Virus record (IMG/VR): IMGVR_UViG_3300021371_000017
Location: 1 to 56,850 of that record
DNA: 56,850 nucleotides
Reading direction: 5' to 3' (one strand)
Source of the DNA: a virus
Part shown: positions 35,278 through 45,100 of the stretch, in pieces
Layout of the letters: every line of letters starts with the position of its first letter
Numbering within the stretch: the stretch's first letter is position 1
The notes under the pieces: generated by a model
Databases searched by the model: none
The model's input: the letters and a program-made list of their open reading frames with translations, nothing else
What the model was told of the DNA's origin: nothing
Program-made: the position numbers and the translations under genes

Positions 35278-36654
35278 ATGTCTAAGGAAAAAAATTTTGG
35301 TTATCTCGGAAACACATTTCAAAATCAACTACTTAATAACATCGTTCTTTACAAGGACTTTGCGGCGTCTATTGTTGATGTAATTGAACCAAAATACTTT
35401 GACAATCAGTACTTTAAACTCATTATGCAAATTATTAAGGAGTATTATATAAAGTATGAACATACTCCTTCTTACAACACCTTAGAACAACTTATTAAGT
35501 CTGAAGTGTCCTCACCCATGGCTCAAAAAATGGTTTTGGATATGGTAGAACAAATTAAGGAAGCCCCATCGGAAGGTGAAATTTTTGTACAAGAAAAGGC
35601 TTTAAAATTCTGTAAACAACAAGAACTACAAAAGGTTATGGGTAAGGCTCAGAAAATCATTGATAAAGGTGATTTTGAGAGTTATGACCATTTGGAGGAA
35701 ATGGTTAGAGAAGCATTACAAGTTGGTGAGGTAGACACTGGAACTGCAGATGTTTTTGCTAACTTAGATGACGTTTTAGAAGAAGATTTTAGACATCCGA
35801 TACCCATGGGTATACCAGGTATTGATAACCTTTTGAAAGGAGGTATAGCGAAAGGAGAATTGGGAGTTATATTAGCACCTACAGGTGTTGGAAAATCCAC
35901 CCTCCTAACTAAAATCTCTAACCACGCATTTAATTTAGGTTATAATGTACTTCAGATATTCTTTGAGGATAACCCTAAAATTATACAAAGAAAACATTTT
36001 ACGTTATGGACTGAAATAGCTCCTGATTTATTGTCTTTACATAAGGACAAAGTCATGGACAAAATTAAAGATATTCGTGAAAATACACCAAATAAGTTAA
36101 TCTTAAAGAAACTTCCGTCAGATACACTTACTATGAATCAGATTAAAAATCAAATTCGTAAGATGACTGCAGAAGGTAATAAAGTTGACATGGTAGTACT
36201 AGATTATATTGATTGTGTAGTTCCTGACAAAAACTTAGGTGATGAGTGGAAAAGTGAGGGTTCAGTAATGAGAGGATTTGAATCGATGTGTCACGAATTG
36301 GATTTGGTAGGATGGACAGCAACCCAAGGTAATAGAAGTTCTATATCTTCTGATGTGGTTACTACTGACCAAATGGGAGGCTCGATTAAAAAGGCTCAAG
36401 TAGGGCACGTAATTATTTCTGTCGCGAAATCCTTACAACAAAAAGAAATGAATTTAGCTACAATCGCCATCACTAAGTCTAGAATTGGGAAAGACGGTGT
36501 TGTGTTTGAAAATTGTAAATTTGATAACGAGATGTTAGTTATAGATACTGAACAAAGTGTAACCTTCTTAGGTTTGGAAGAACAAAAAGAAGAAAACAAT
36601 AGGAAACGAATTAAAGAACTCCTTGATAGAAAAAAACAAAAGGAGAGTAATTAA
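35278..36654 (+). CDS. Replicative DNA helicase (T4 gp41/DnaB family)
   Basis: 458 residues (T4 gp41 475). RecA-fold motifs: Walker A APTGVGKST at 200-208, E230 in IFFEDNP (H1a-like catalytic Glu), Walker B VVLDYID at 306-312, ATQGNRSS at 348-355 (H3-like sensor). The N-terminal 160 residues are helical, as in the hexamer collar. A C-terminal Lys/Glu-rich tail ends the protein. It unwinds DNA 5' to 3' at the fork. No primase gene is seen in this window, so a primase must be encoded elsewhere or borrowed. Confidence 0.92.
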   Translation: MSKEKNFGYLGNTFQNQLLNNIVLYKDFAASIVDVIEPKYFDNQYFKLIMQIIKEYYIKYEHTPSYNTLEQLIKSEVSSPMAQKMVLDMVEQIKEAPSEGEIFVQEKALKFCKQQELQKVMGKAQKIIDKGDFESYDHLEEMVREALQVGEVDTGTADVFANLDDVLEEDFRHPIPMGIPGIDNLLKGGIAKGELGVILAPTGVGKSTLLTKISNHAFNLGYNVLQIFFEDNPKIIQRKHFTLWTEIAPDLLSLHKDKVMDKIKDIRENTPNKLILKKLPSDTLTMNQIKNQIRKMTAEGNKVDMVVLDYIDCVVPDKNLGDEWKSEGSVMRGFESMCHELDLVGWTATQGNRSSISSDVVTTDQMGGSIKKAQVGHVIISVAKSLQQKEMNLATIAITKSRIGKDGVVFENCKFDNEMLVIDTEQSVTFLGLEEQKEENNRKRIKELLDRKKQKESN

Positions 36655-36677
36655 TAAACCCTAAAATTATTATAAAA

Positions 36678-37958
36678 ATGGAAAGATTAATAGATAAAAT
36701 TGATAGAGATATACGCTATGTCGTAAAAAGAAGTGGAGATAAAGTACCATTTCATTCTGAAAAAATTGAAAGGGCGGTCATAAAGGCGATGAAAAGCATC
36801 GAAATGGTAGATGAGGAAATGGCTGAAAAAATCGCTAGACTAACTACTAAAGCGATTTTTAGGAATAATAAAGAACACGTTCCTCATGTTGATGAAATAC
36901 ACGACATGGTGGAAAATAAATTAATGGATAATGGTTTGAATGACGTTGCGAAAGAGTACATCATTTACCGTTCAAAAAGTAGACCCAATATTTTTTCTAA
37001 AAGAACAAATCTAAAACCATATGATTACCCTAATCTTAATGAATATGTAGACGCTATAAGACATTCATATTGGGTTCACACAGAATTTAATTTTACGTCC
37101 GACATACAAGACTATAAGGTCCATTTAAATAAGAAAGAAAAATCTGCAGTTGAAAGAGCTATGTTAGCAATATCACAAATAGAAATTGCAGTTAAAACAT
37201 TTTGGGGTGACATATACAAAAGAATGCCTAAACCTGAGATTGGAAGTGTAGGGGCTACTTTTGCGGAATCAGAGGTTAGACATGCGGATGCTTATTCACA
37301 CCTAATACAGCTTTTAGGTTTAAATAAAAAATTTGAAAATTTACTTGAAGTACCCGCAATTAGAAGAAGAATTAAATACTTAGAAAAATCTATTACTAAC
37401 TCAAAAGCGGTAGAAAACAAAGAATACTTTGAATCGATTGTATTGTTCTCTATGTTTATTGAAAATGTATCATTATTTTCACAATTTTTAGTTATTATGT
37501 CATTTAATAAACATAAAAACAAATTGAAAGGGATTAGTAATGCGGTTGAAGCGACATCGAAAGAAGAAAATATTCACGCTGAATTTGGATTTGAGTTGGT
37601 TAACTTAATCAAACAAGAAAACCCCGATTGGTGGACACAAGAACTAGTGGAGGATTTAATAATCTCAACTCACGAAGCGTATGAGGCTGAGCAAGAAGTG
37701 GTAAATTGGATTTTTGAAGAGGGAGACTTAGAATTTCTCACTAAAAAACAAACATTGGAGTTTATTAAACACAGATTTAATGTATCTTTAAATTCAATTG
37801 GTATTGATAGTATTTTTGAAGTTAATGAAACAATATTAGAAACCACGGAATGGTTTGACGATGAGATTTTAACTACAAAACACACAGACTTCTTTAATAA
37901 AAGAAGTATTAACTATAGTAAAAAATCAAAATCAATCACATCAAACGATTTATTTTAA
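36678..37958 (+). CDS. nrdB: Class I ribonucleotide reductase small subunit with N-terminal ATP-cone
   Basis: 426 residues; typical NrdB is 320-380. Residues about 12-100 are an ATP-cone (VVKRSGDKVPFHSEKIERAV at 15-34), normally found on NrdA. Residues about 115-400 are the ferritin-like radical subunit with ligands E169, E199, H202, E262, E297 and H300, and Y206 at the classic radical-tyrosine spacing from H202. The C-terminal TSNDLF tail would dock on NrdA. An ATP-cone on NrdB is known from Leeuwenhoekiella blandensis, a flavobacterium, where dATP controls the enzyme through this subunit. The cofactor type (di-iron, di-manganese or mixed) cannot be decided. It precedes nrdA by 15 bases. Confidence 0.95.
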   Translation: MERLIDKIDRDIRYVVKRSGDKVPFHSEKIERAVIKAMKSIEMVDEEMAEKIARLTTKAIFRNNKEHVPHVDEIHDMVENKLMDNGLNDVAKEYIIYRSKSRPNIFSKRTNLKPYDYPNLNEYVDAIRHSYWVHTEFNFTSDIQDYKVHLNKKEKSAVERAMLAISQIEIAVKTFWGDIYKRMPKPEIGSVGATFAESEVRHADAYSHLIQLLGLNKKFENLLEVPAIRRRIKYLEKSITNSKAVENKEYFESIVLFSMFIENVSLFSQFLVIMSFNKHKNKLKGISNAVEATSKEENIHAEFGFELVNLIKQENPDWWTQELVEDLIISTHEAYEAEQEVVNWIFEEGDLEFLTKKQTLEFIKHRFNVSLNSIGIDSIFEVNETILETTEWFDDEILTTKHTDFFNKRSINYSKKSKSITSNDLF

Positions 37959-37973
37959 AACGATATAACTAAA

Positions 37974-39680
37974 ATGGAAAATAGAGAAAATTTTGAATGG
38001 ATAAATGAGGAGTCCATTACCTTTCTTCGTAGAGGATATCTTAGTGACGGAGAAGAGGCGTTAGATAGAATTCGCACTATAGCTAATCACGCTGAAAAAA
38101 TACTAGGAATCGAAGGGTTCGCGGATAAATTTTATGAATATATGGGTCGAGGATGGTATTCACTATCTTCACCTGTTTGGGCTAATTTTGGTAAAAAAAG
38201 AGGTCTACCTGTCAGTTGTTTTGGGTCAAATATATGTGACAACATAGAGTCAATATTATATACACAAGCAGAAGTGGGCGAAATGAGTAAAATGGGTGGA
38301 GGTACCTCAGGTTACTTTGGTAATATTAGAGAAAGAGGTGCTGAGATTACAGACAATGGACATGCTCCAGGCTCAGTTCATTTTATGAACTTATTTGAAA
38401 GTGTTGTCGATAATATTTCACAGGGGTCTACTAGAAGAGGTAGATTCTCTCCATATTTACCTGTAGAACATCCTGATATTATGGAATTTTTAGAAATTGG
38501 TACCGAAGGTTTTCCTATTCAGGACTTAACACATGCGGTAACTGTTACTGATGAGTTTATGAATGATATGATAGGTGGGGATAATGAAAAAAGAGCGATT
38601 TGGGCTAAAGTAATACAAAGAAGGGGGGAAATTGGATATCCTTATATTATGTTTAACGATACTATGAATAATAAAGCTCCCGATGTTTATAGAGATAAAG
38701 GTGCTAAAATTTATAACTCTAACCTTTGTTCGGAAATAGCTTTACATAACTCAGATGAGGAGTCATTCGTATGTGTTCTTTCATCCATGAATGTACTTCA
38801 TTATGATGAGTGGAAAAATACAGATGCGGTTGAGATAATGACCTTCTTTTTAGATGCCGTTGTAAGTGAATTTTTAACAAAAATTGAAAATATTAGAGAC
38901 GATGGTACTATAGAAGGTAAAAGAGGATTCTTTTATTTGGAGAAGGCATATAACTTCGCAAAAAGACAAAGAGCGTTAGGTTTAGGTGTTTTAGGTTGGC
39001 ACTCACTATTACAATCTAAAAACTTACCTTTTGACACTAAAGAAAGTGCTAAACTTAATGTAGAAGTTTTTAAATTGATAAAAGAAAAGTCATATAAGGC
39101 TTCTGAAGACTTGGCTAAAATTTTTGGAGAACCTGAATATCTTGAAGGTTATGGTAGAAGAAATGTTACTCTAAATGCAATTGCACCTACTACCTCATCA
39201 GCGTTTATTTTAGGACAAGTATCACAATCAATAGAACCTATATGGTCTAATTGTTATGTTAAAGACGTTGCTAAATTAAAAGTTACTATTAAAAATCCGG
39301 TACTTAAAAAACTATTACAAGAGTTAGGTAAAGATACCAAACAAGTGTGGGACAGTATTAAGAAAAGAGATGGTTCAGCTCAACACTTAGATTTTTTAAC
39401 TAAAGAGCAAAAAGATGTATTTAGAACATTTGCCGAAATAAATCAAGCGTCCATAATCAACCAAGCGGCTATCAGACAAGACTATATTGACCAATCACAG
39501 TCATTAAACTTAATGGTTTCACCTGATATGCCAACAAAAGATATAAATAAACTGTTAATTGACGCTTGGAAACTAGGAGTAAAAACACTATATTATCAAC
39601 ATTCGATGAACTCAGCTCAGGCTTTCTCAAGGAAGAAATTAAACCTCAACGACTTACAATGTGTTGCTTGTGAAGGATAA
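37974..39680 (+). CDS. nrdA: Class I ribonucleotide reductase large (catalytic) subunit without ATP-cone
   Basis: 568 residues. Catalytic set: C82 in PVSCFG, N250-C252-E254 in SNLCSE, C267 in FVCVLSS, Y540/Y541 in LYYQHSMN, and the C-terminal redox pair C563-x-x-C566 (CVACEG). This is complete, so an active enzyme is expected that makes deoxynucleoside diphosphates for phage replication. The protein lacks the N-terminal ATP-cone and is short compared with NrdA of E. coli (761); overall activity control has moved to NrdB. It ends the replication cluster and is followed by a strong terminator. Confidence 0.96.
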   Translation: MENRENFEWINEESITFLRRGYLSDGEEALDRIRTIANHAEKILGIEGFADKFYEYMGRGWYSLSSPVWANFGKKRGLPVSCFGSNICDNIESILYTQAEVGEMSKMGGGTSGYFGNIRERGAEITDNGHAPGSVHFMNLFESVVDNISQGSTRRGRFSPYLPVEHPDIMEFLEIGTEGFPIQDLTHAVTVTDEFMNDMIGGDNEKRAIWAKVIQRRGEIGYPYIMFNDTMNNKAPDVYRDKGAKIYNSNLCSEIALHNSDEESFVCVLSSMNVLHYDEWKNTDAVEIMTFFLDAVVSEFLTKIENIRDDGTIEGKRGFFYLEKAYNFAKRQRALGLGVLGWHSLLQSKNLPFDTKESAKLNVEVFKLIKEKSYKASEDLAKIFGEPEYLEGYGRRNVTLNAIAPTTSSAFILGQVSQSIEPIWSNCYVKDVAKLKVTIKNPVLKKLLQELGKDTKQVWDSIKKRDGSAQHLDFLTKEQKDVFRTFAEINQASIINQAAIRQDYIDQSQSLNLMVSPDMPTKDINKLLIDAWKLGVKTLYYQHSMNSAQAFSRKKLNLNDLQCVACEG

Positions 39681-39685
39681 TAAAA

Positions 39686-39713
39686 TAAAACCCATCTAAA
39701 AAGGTGGGTTTTA
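39686..39713 (+). terminator. Rho-independent terminator after nrdA
   Basis: TAAAACCCATCT and AGGTGGGTTTTA form a 12-bp stem with one G-T pair and an AAAA loop. It closes the nrdB-nrdA end of the replication cluster. Its right edge overlaps an exact TATTTATA motif, so termination and candidate late initiation are back to back. Confidence 0.85.
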
Positions 39714-39719
39714 TTTATA
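39712..39719 (+). promoter_or_regulatory. Candidate late promoter motif TATTTATA before the wedge genes
   Basis: Exact core in TTTTATTTATAAAAATATT, 27 bases before the ATG of the gp25-like gene. A second, weaker copy (TATTTATT at 39736-39743) lies just before the ATG. Confidence 0.45.
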
Positions 39720-39746
39720 AAAATATTATATCGAATATTTATTGTT

Positions 39747-40226
39747 ATGGCAATAAATAAATCATATGGTATAAAATTTCCATTTTCTGAAAGTGTTAAT
39801 GGTAACTATCTCACTCGGACAAAAACTGCCGAAGATGAGATAAGGACGGATTTATTACATTTAATATTAACAAGGAAAGGTAGTAGATATTACTTACCTG
39901 ACTTTGGAACTAGGATATATGAGTTTATTTTTGAACCAATGGACGGACCAACATTTGATGCAATAAAATCAGATATACAAACATCAGTTGATAAATACAT
40001 ACCTAATTTACAGATTAATGACATATCTATATCCCCTTATAGTGAAGATGATAGGAATGTTTCGGGTACTCTAAATACCGAAGACGAAAATTCTGAATAT
40101 GAAATGTTTGACATTTTTAGAACTGCAGGTGAAGGGGTAGATGAATATACTGCGAAAGTAAAAATAGACTATTCTATTAAAGATACTACATTTGAAAGTA
40201 GAGATTTTATAATAATTAATATTTAA
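39747..40226 (+). CDS. gp25-like baseplate wedge protein
   Basis: 159 residues (T4 gp25 132). The family pattern of gp25/GpW proteins is clear: AEDEIRTDLLHLILTRKGSR near 29-48, then YLPDFGTRIYEFIFEP near 50-65 and a helix with DAIKSDIQTSVDKYI. In contractile machines this protein binds the sheath and starts its polymerisation from the baseplate. Residues about 95-125 are an acidic insertion (SEDDRNVSGTLNTEDENSEY) absent from the T4 protein. It is the first gene of the second late block and is 6 bases from the gp6-like gene. Confidence 0.92.
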   Translation: MAINKSYGIKFPFSESVNGNYLTRTKTAEDEIRTDLLHLILTRKGSRYYLPDFGTRIYEFIFEPMDGPTFDAIKSDIQTSVDKYIPNLQINDISISPYSEDDRNVSGTLNTEDENSEYEMFDIFRTAGEGVDEYTAKVKIDYSIKDTTFESRDFIIINI

Positions 40227-40231
40227 ATTAT

Positions 40232-42070
40232 ATGGCTAATCGTAAAATATCATATACGGAAAGAGATTTTGAAGGTTTAAGACAAGACCTTATAAACTTT
40301 ACAAGACAGTATTATCCGGACCTCATTGATAATTTTAATGACGCTTCCGTATTCTCAGTATTTTTAGATTTAAACGCGGCTATTGGAGACAACTTAAATT
40401 ATCATATAGACAGAAGTATACAAGAAACTGTATTACAATACGCTCAACAAAAATCTTCAATATATAATATCGCTAGAACATATGGATTAAAAATACCTGG
40501 TAATAGACCTTCTATTGCGTTATTAGATGTGTCTATTACTGTTCCAGCTTTTGGAGACCAAGAAGACAGTAGGTATTTAGGTATTATAAGGTCAGGTTCT
40601 CAGTTTATAGGTGCGGGTCAAATATTTGAAAACCAAGACGATATCGACTTTAGTACTCAATATAATAGTAGTGGATTCCCTAACAGAACTAAAATACCGA
40701 ATTTTGATAGTAATAATCGAATTATTAATTATACTATAACTAAACGAGAGGTTGTTGTTAATGGTACCACTAAAATATTTAAAAAAGTAATTAATAATAA
40801 TGATGTTAAACCATTTTATGAGTTCTTCTTACCTGAAAAAAACGTTATAAGTATAACATCATTAATTCAGAAAGATGGTATTACTTACTCAAGCCCACCT
40901 ACTTATGGTGAATTTATAACTGCACCTGATAGATGGTATGAGGTAGATGCGTTGGCAGAAAATACAGTATTTGTCGAAGACCCCACAAAGGCTTCAGATA
41001 ATCCAGGGATAAAAGTGGGTCGTTATATTGAAACTGAAAGTAGATTTATTTCTGAATATACACCTGAGGGTTATTGTAAATTAACTTTCGGTTCCGCTAC
41101 AGTTACTGCTGACGACCAGTTAGCTCAATTTGCAAAAACAGGAATACCGCTTAGGCTTGAAAATTATCAAAACAATATTGGGTTAGGTAGAACTGTTAAG
41201 GCTAATACTACACTATTTGTTAAATATAGAATAGGGGGTGGGATAGGTTCTAACATCGGGGTAAACACAATCAACCAAATCGGAACCATTAATTTTTCGG
41301 TTAACGGACCATCACCTAACATTAATCAGAATGTAATTCAAAGTTTAAGGTCTAATAATGTAACCGCAGCGATAGGTGGGGGTAACTTACCTACTACTGA
41401 GGAAGTGCGTAATATGGTTACCTATAATTTTGCGGCACAAAAAAGGGCCGTTACGGTAAATGATTATAATTCTTTAATTAGAACTATGCCGAGTAGGTTT
41501 GGAGCGCCGGCTAAGGCGTCTATAACGGAAGAGGATAATAAGATTAAAATAGAAATATTATCATTTGATGATAATGGTAAGTTAACTAGTAACGTATCAA
41601 ATACATTAAAACAAAATATTGCAAATTATTTATCTAATTACAGGATGATTAATGATTATATTTCAGTAAGAAGTGCTCAAGTAATTGATTTAGAATTTGT
41701 ATTTTCAGTGTCAATGGAATCTAGTGAAAATCAAGGACAAGTAATAACGAGTATAGTTGATAGTGTTAATTCATATATGTCACCATCGACTAATCTATTA
41801 GGTAAGAACATAAATATATCCGACATAAGGAGATTAATACAAGATATTCCTGGAGTTAGTACATTGGCGGATTTAAAAGTTTTTAATAAAACTGGGGGTC
41901 AATATTCGTCTTCAGAAACTTCACAAAGATATTTGGACAAAAACACTAAACAAATTGAATTAATTGATGATACTATTTTTGCACAACCAAATCAGATATA
42001 TCAGGTAAAGTTTCCTGAAAAAGATATCAAAGTTAGAATAAAACAATTGAAGAACGTAGATTTCTCATAA
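40232..42070 (+). CDS. gp6-like baseplate wedge protein (baseplate J family)
   Basis: 612 residues, T4 gp6 is 660. The N-terminus YTERDFEGLRQDLINFTRQYYPD followed by NDASVFSVFLDLNAAIGDNL and a YHIDRSIQE segment is characteristic of gp6/baseplate-J proteins that dimerise into the iris-like ring around the hub. The C-terminal region (AVTVNDYNSLIRTMPSRFG near 407-425, then ITEEDNKIKIEIL) is the conserved end. It directly follows gp25, the order typical of contractile tail clusters. Confidence 0.92.
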   Translation: MANRKISYTERDFEGLRQDLINFTRQYYPDLIDNFNDASVFSVFLDLNAAIGDNLNYHIDRSIQETVLQYAQQKSSIYNIARTYGLKIPGNRPSIALLDVSITVPAFGDQEDSRYLGIIRSGSQFIGAGQIFENQDDIDFSTQYNSSGFPNRTKIPNFDSNNRIINYTITKREVVVNGTTKIFKKVINNNDVKPFYEFFLPEKNVISITSLIQKDGITYSSPPTYGEFITAPDRWYEVDALAENTVFVEDPTKASDNPGIKVGRYIETESRFISEYTPEGYCKLTFGSATVTADDQLAQFAKTGIPLRLENYQNNIGLGRTVKANTTLFVKYRIGGGIGSNIGVNTINQIGTINFSVNGPSPNINQNVIQSLRSNNVTAAIGGGNLPTTEEVRNMVTYNFAAQKRAVTVNDYNSLIRTMPSRFGAPAKASITEEDNKIKIEILSFDDNGKLTSNVSNTLKQNIANYLSNYRMINDYISVRSAQVIDLEFVFSVSMESSENQGQVITSIVDSVNSYMSPSTNLLGKNINISDIRRLIQDIPGVSTLADLKVFNKTGGQYSSSETSQRYLDKNTKQIELIDDTIFAQPNQIYQVKFPEKDIKVRIKQLKNVDFS

Positions 42071-42122
42071 TTTTCTTCCATATACTTTTATTTAAATAGT
42101 TTTAAAATTAGTATAAATAACT

Positions 42123-42130
42123 ATTTATTT
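42123..42130 (+). promoter_or_regulatory. TATTTATT, near-match to the candidate late motif before the 1686-residue gene
   Basis: In AACTATTTATTTTAAAAG, 13 bases before the ATG at 42144. A TATAAATA, the T4 late core, lies on the same strand at 42112-42119, so the two elements stand side by side. Confidence 0.35.
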
Positions 42131-42143
42131 TAAAAGTAATTTT

Positions 42144-45100
42144 ATGTCAAAGTCATATAGGTTTAGAACAAAAGTTGGGGTCGACAGGGAAGTACGTCTT
42201 AATATAGAGCAAGATTTTGATTTTTTGGAAATCTTATCGTTAAAATTACGACAAGAAGATTTATATGAAAGATTTTGTGCGGATTATGGAGTTGTAACTG
42301 GACGAGTGATTGCTAATGGTGGATTTGGAGTACCTAATGTAAATATTTCTATATTTGTACCATTAGATGATATTGACCAAAATGATAATATTATATCTAC
42401 TCTTTACCCTTATAAAAATATACAGACAAAAAATGAAGATGGGTATAGATATAATCTTTTACCATACGTAAAAGAGTATGGAGGTCATACACCTACGGGT
42501 ACTTTTCCTGACCGAGAAGATGTTTTAACTCGAAAAGAAGTTTTACACGTTTACGAGAAATATTACAAGTACACAGTAAAAACAAACAACTCAGGAGACT
42601 TTATGATAGTCGGGGTACCATTGGGTCAACAAAAGTTAGTTATGGACTTAGACCTATCTAATATAGGTCAATTCTCATTACGACCCTCTGACTTAATAAG
42701 GATGGGGATGGGAGTTCCGACACAGTTTAATGGACAACAATTTAAAGCTTCACAAGATTTAAAAAGTTTACCACAAATAGTCAATAGCGTACAAGAAGTG
42801 GATGTCACACCATTTTGGGGTGAAAATGATTTATGTGATGTTGGGATTACTAGAAGTGATTTCGATTTAAGAGATTTAGGTATTGAAATACAACCACAGG
42901 CAGTTTTTATGGGCTCCATATTTAGTAGTACTGATGACGATTATTTAAAAGGGAATTGTAAACCTAAAAATGATACAGGTAAATTATGTGATTTATCTAC
43001 AGGTCCGGGTCAAATACTATGTATAAGACAAACAACGGATGTCGATTTTTCAGGTAATCCTATTTTAGAACAATTTATTTTTGAAGAAGGTGGTAATATA
43101 ATTGACGATAACGGTACGTGGTTAATTGACCTTCCGATGAATTTAGACTATGTAATAACTAATGAATTCGGGGAACAAATTATATCAATAGACCCATCTA
43201 TCGGAATCCCTACTAAAAGTAAAAGTAGATTTAAAATAAAATGGCAAAATGAGTCGGGATTAGACGGGGAAATAATAAGAGCGAACTACTTAATTCCCAA
43301 CATAAAAGAACATGGATGGACAGGAACGACCGTTAACGATAGACCTGATGAAGAGACATGGAATAAATCGTATTCATTTTCTTTGAATTGGGATGATTAC
43401 TACGATAAGAACGCGGCTATTAATTGTGATGATAGTTTTTATGAGTTTAATTTTAATAAAGTTTATACAGTTGCGTCTCATATTGACAGATTTAAATGGG
43501 GGTTTAATAGAATAAAACATCTTGGGATAAAAGAGATTAACGATAAAACGTGTCAGTCAGAAATTAATAAACCACCCATAAATGACGCACAAAGAAACGG
43601 TAACTTTTTTATACTTTTATTTAATTTTCTTATCACTATTTTAGTTCCTTCATTTATTTCGTTAATAATTTTAATGCATGTTTTGGCTGTTTTATATCCG
43701 ATAGTAAGGGCCATACTAAATATTATAATAGCAATTATAAATGGAATTATATATGTGATGTGTGTTATCATATCCATTTTCTCAAGGAGACTAAGTAGGG
43801 AAGATTGTAAAAGTGCCTTAATCGAACCACTACCTAAAGAAAATCCATTTAAAAACATTTCACTACCTATGATTAGTTATCCTGATTGTGAGACTTGTAA
43901 TTGTAGTTCTGATAGTGTTTCAGAAGAAGATAGCCAAGATTTAACTGACTTAGCGGATGAGTTAACATTTGGACCAATTGCGGATATTACTTGGAGTGAG
44001 TCTTATCAGGTAAACGCGTGTAATGTGAGTGTTGACGGAACATCTACACCAACCATTATGTCTCCATGGACTGGTAGATTTTTAAGTAGTGGATATGACA
44101 GTAACAGTGGTCCTGGATTTTATAAAAACCAAATAAAACTAGAAACTGATAAAGATGGAACAAGGGACCAACCCGAATGGTATAAATCACCTGTATATCC
44201 TATATATGAAAATGGGCCGGAATTAGGTGACGAACAAAGCAAAACTAGATGGAGATTTTCACCTAACCCAACATGGGCTCAAGCTTTAAATCTTATGAAC
44301 CGAAGACATATGTACTTCGGAGATAACGGTAACCAAAACCAATCTCCATCAACAACTAACAGAATGCTTGTTAAGACAGTAAACGACCACTTTGGATATA
44401 ACGCATCTACGCCATGGACAGACAGTTGTTTTATTATGGTATTGGACCCAGGTAGTGTAGTAATACCAGGACAGTTATTTACCTTTAATAATCCGTCTAC
44501 CATTTCAGACCCTAACGTTAATCGTTACCCTAGCGGTAATCAGTTTAATAATAATGGTCTTACGGGTAATTCCATAAATTATAATGAAAATGGTTACACT
44601 ACTATAGATATAAAATATTTGAAACCTAATGGTGTCGCAAGTACTGCACAGGGAGTCACTATAGTAAATACTGGTGCAACTACAAGTTATAAATATAAGG
44701 CGGGAGTAGAGTACTTCCAAGTTATGACAGGTATGACTAGGTCTGAGGTTAACTCTATAGCCGCTGAAACCTCTGACGGATTACTTAGGAGGTATCTCTT
44801 AGATTATAAGGTGGGTTACCAATGTCATGCAGATGACGAAACGGATGGAGATGCCCATGCCCAAGCGACGGTAAGTCACTACTATAAACAGGGTGATACT
44901 AACGAAAATGATTTAGTTATTGTATTTGCCACTAGAGGAGTTGACCCATACAGTCCAAAGCAAAAGATTAAATATGATTTATCTAAACTATTTGGATATG
45001 AGACTAGTTCGGGTGAGTTTGATGATTGGGCTAATGAAGTAACTGTAGAAGGAGAATACTACTTAAATATACCGATACAACCCAATGTATTAACAGGTGA

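Noticed and set aside
42112-42119. TATAAATA as a T4-type late promoter
   Set aside because: It is the only plus-strand example noticed before a plus-strand gene; the recurrent motif here is the opposite orientation, so a single T4-type site was not listed by itself.
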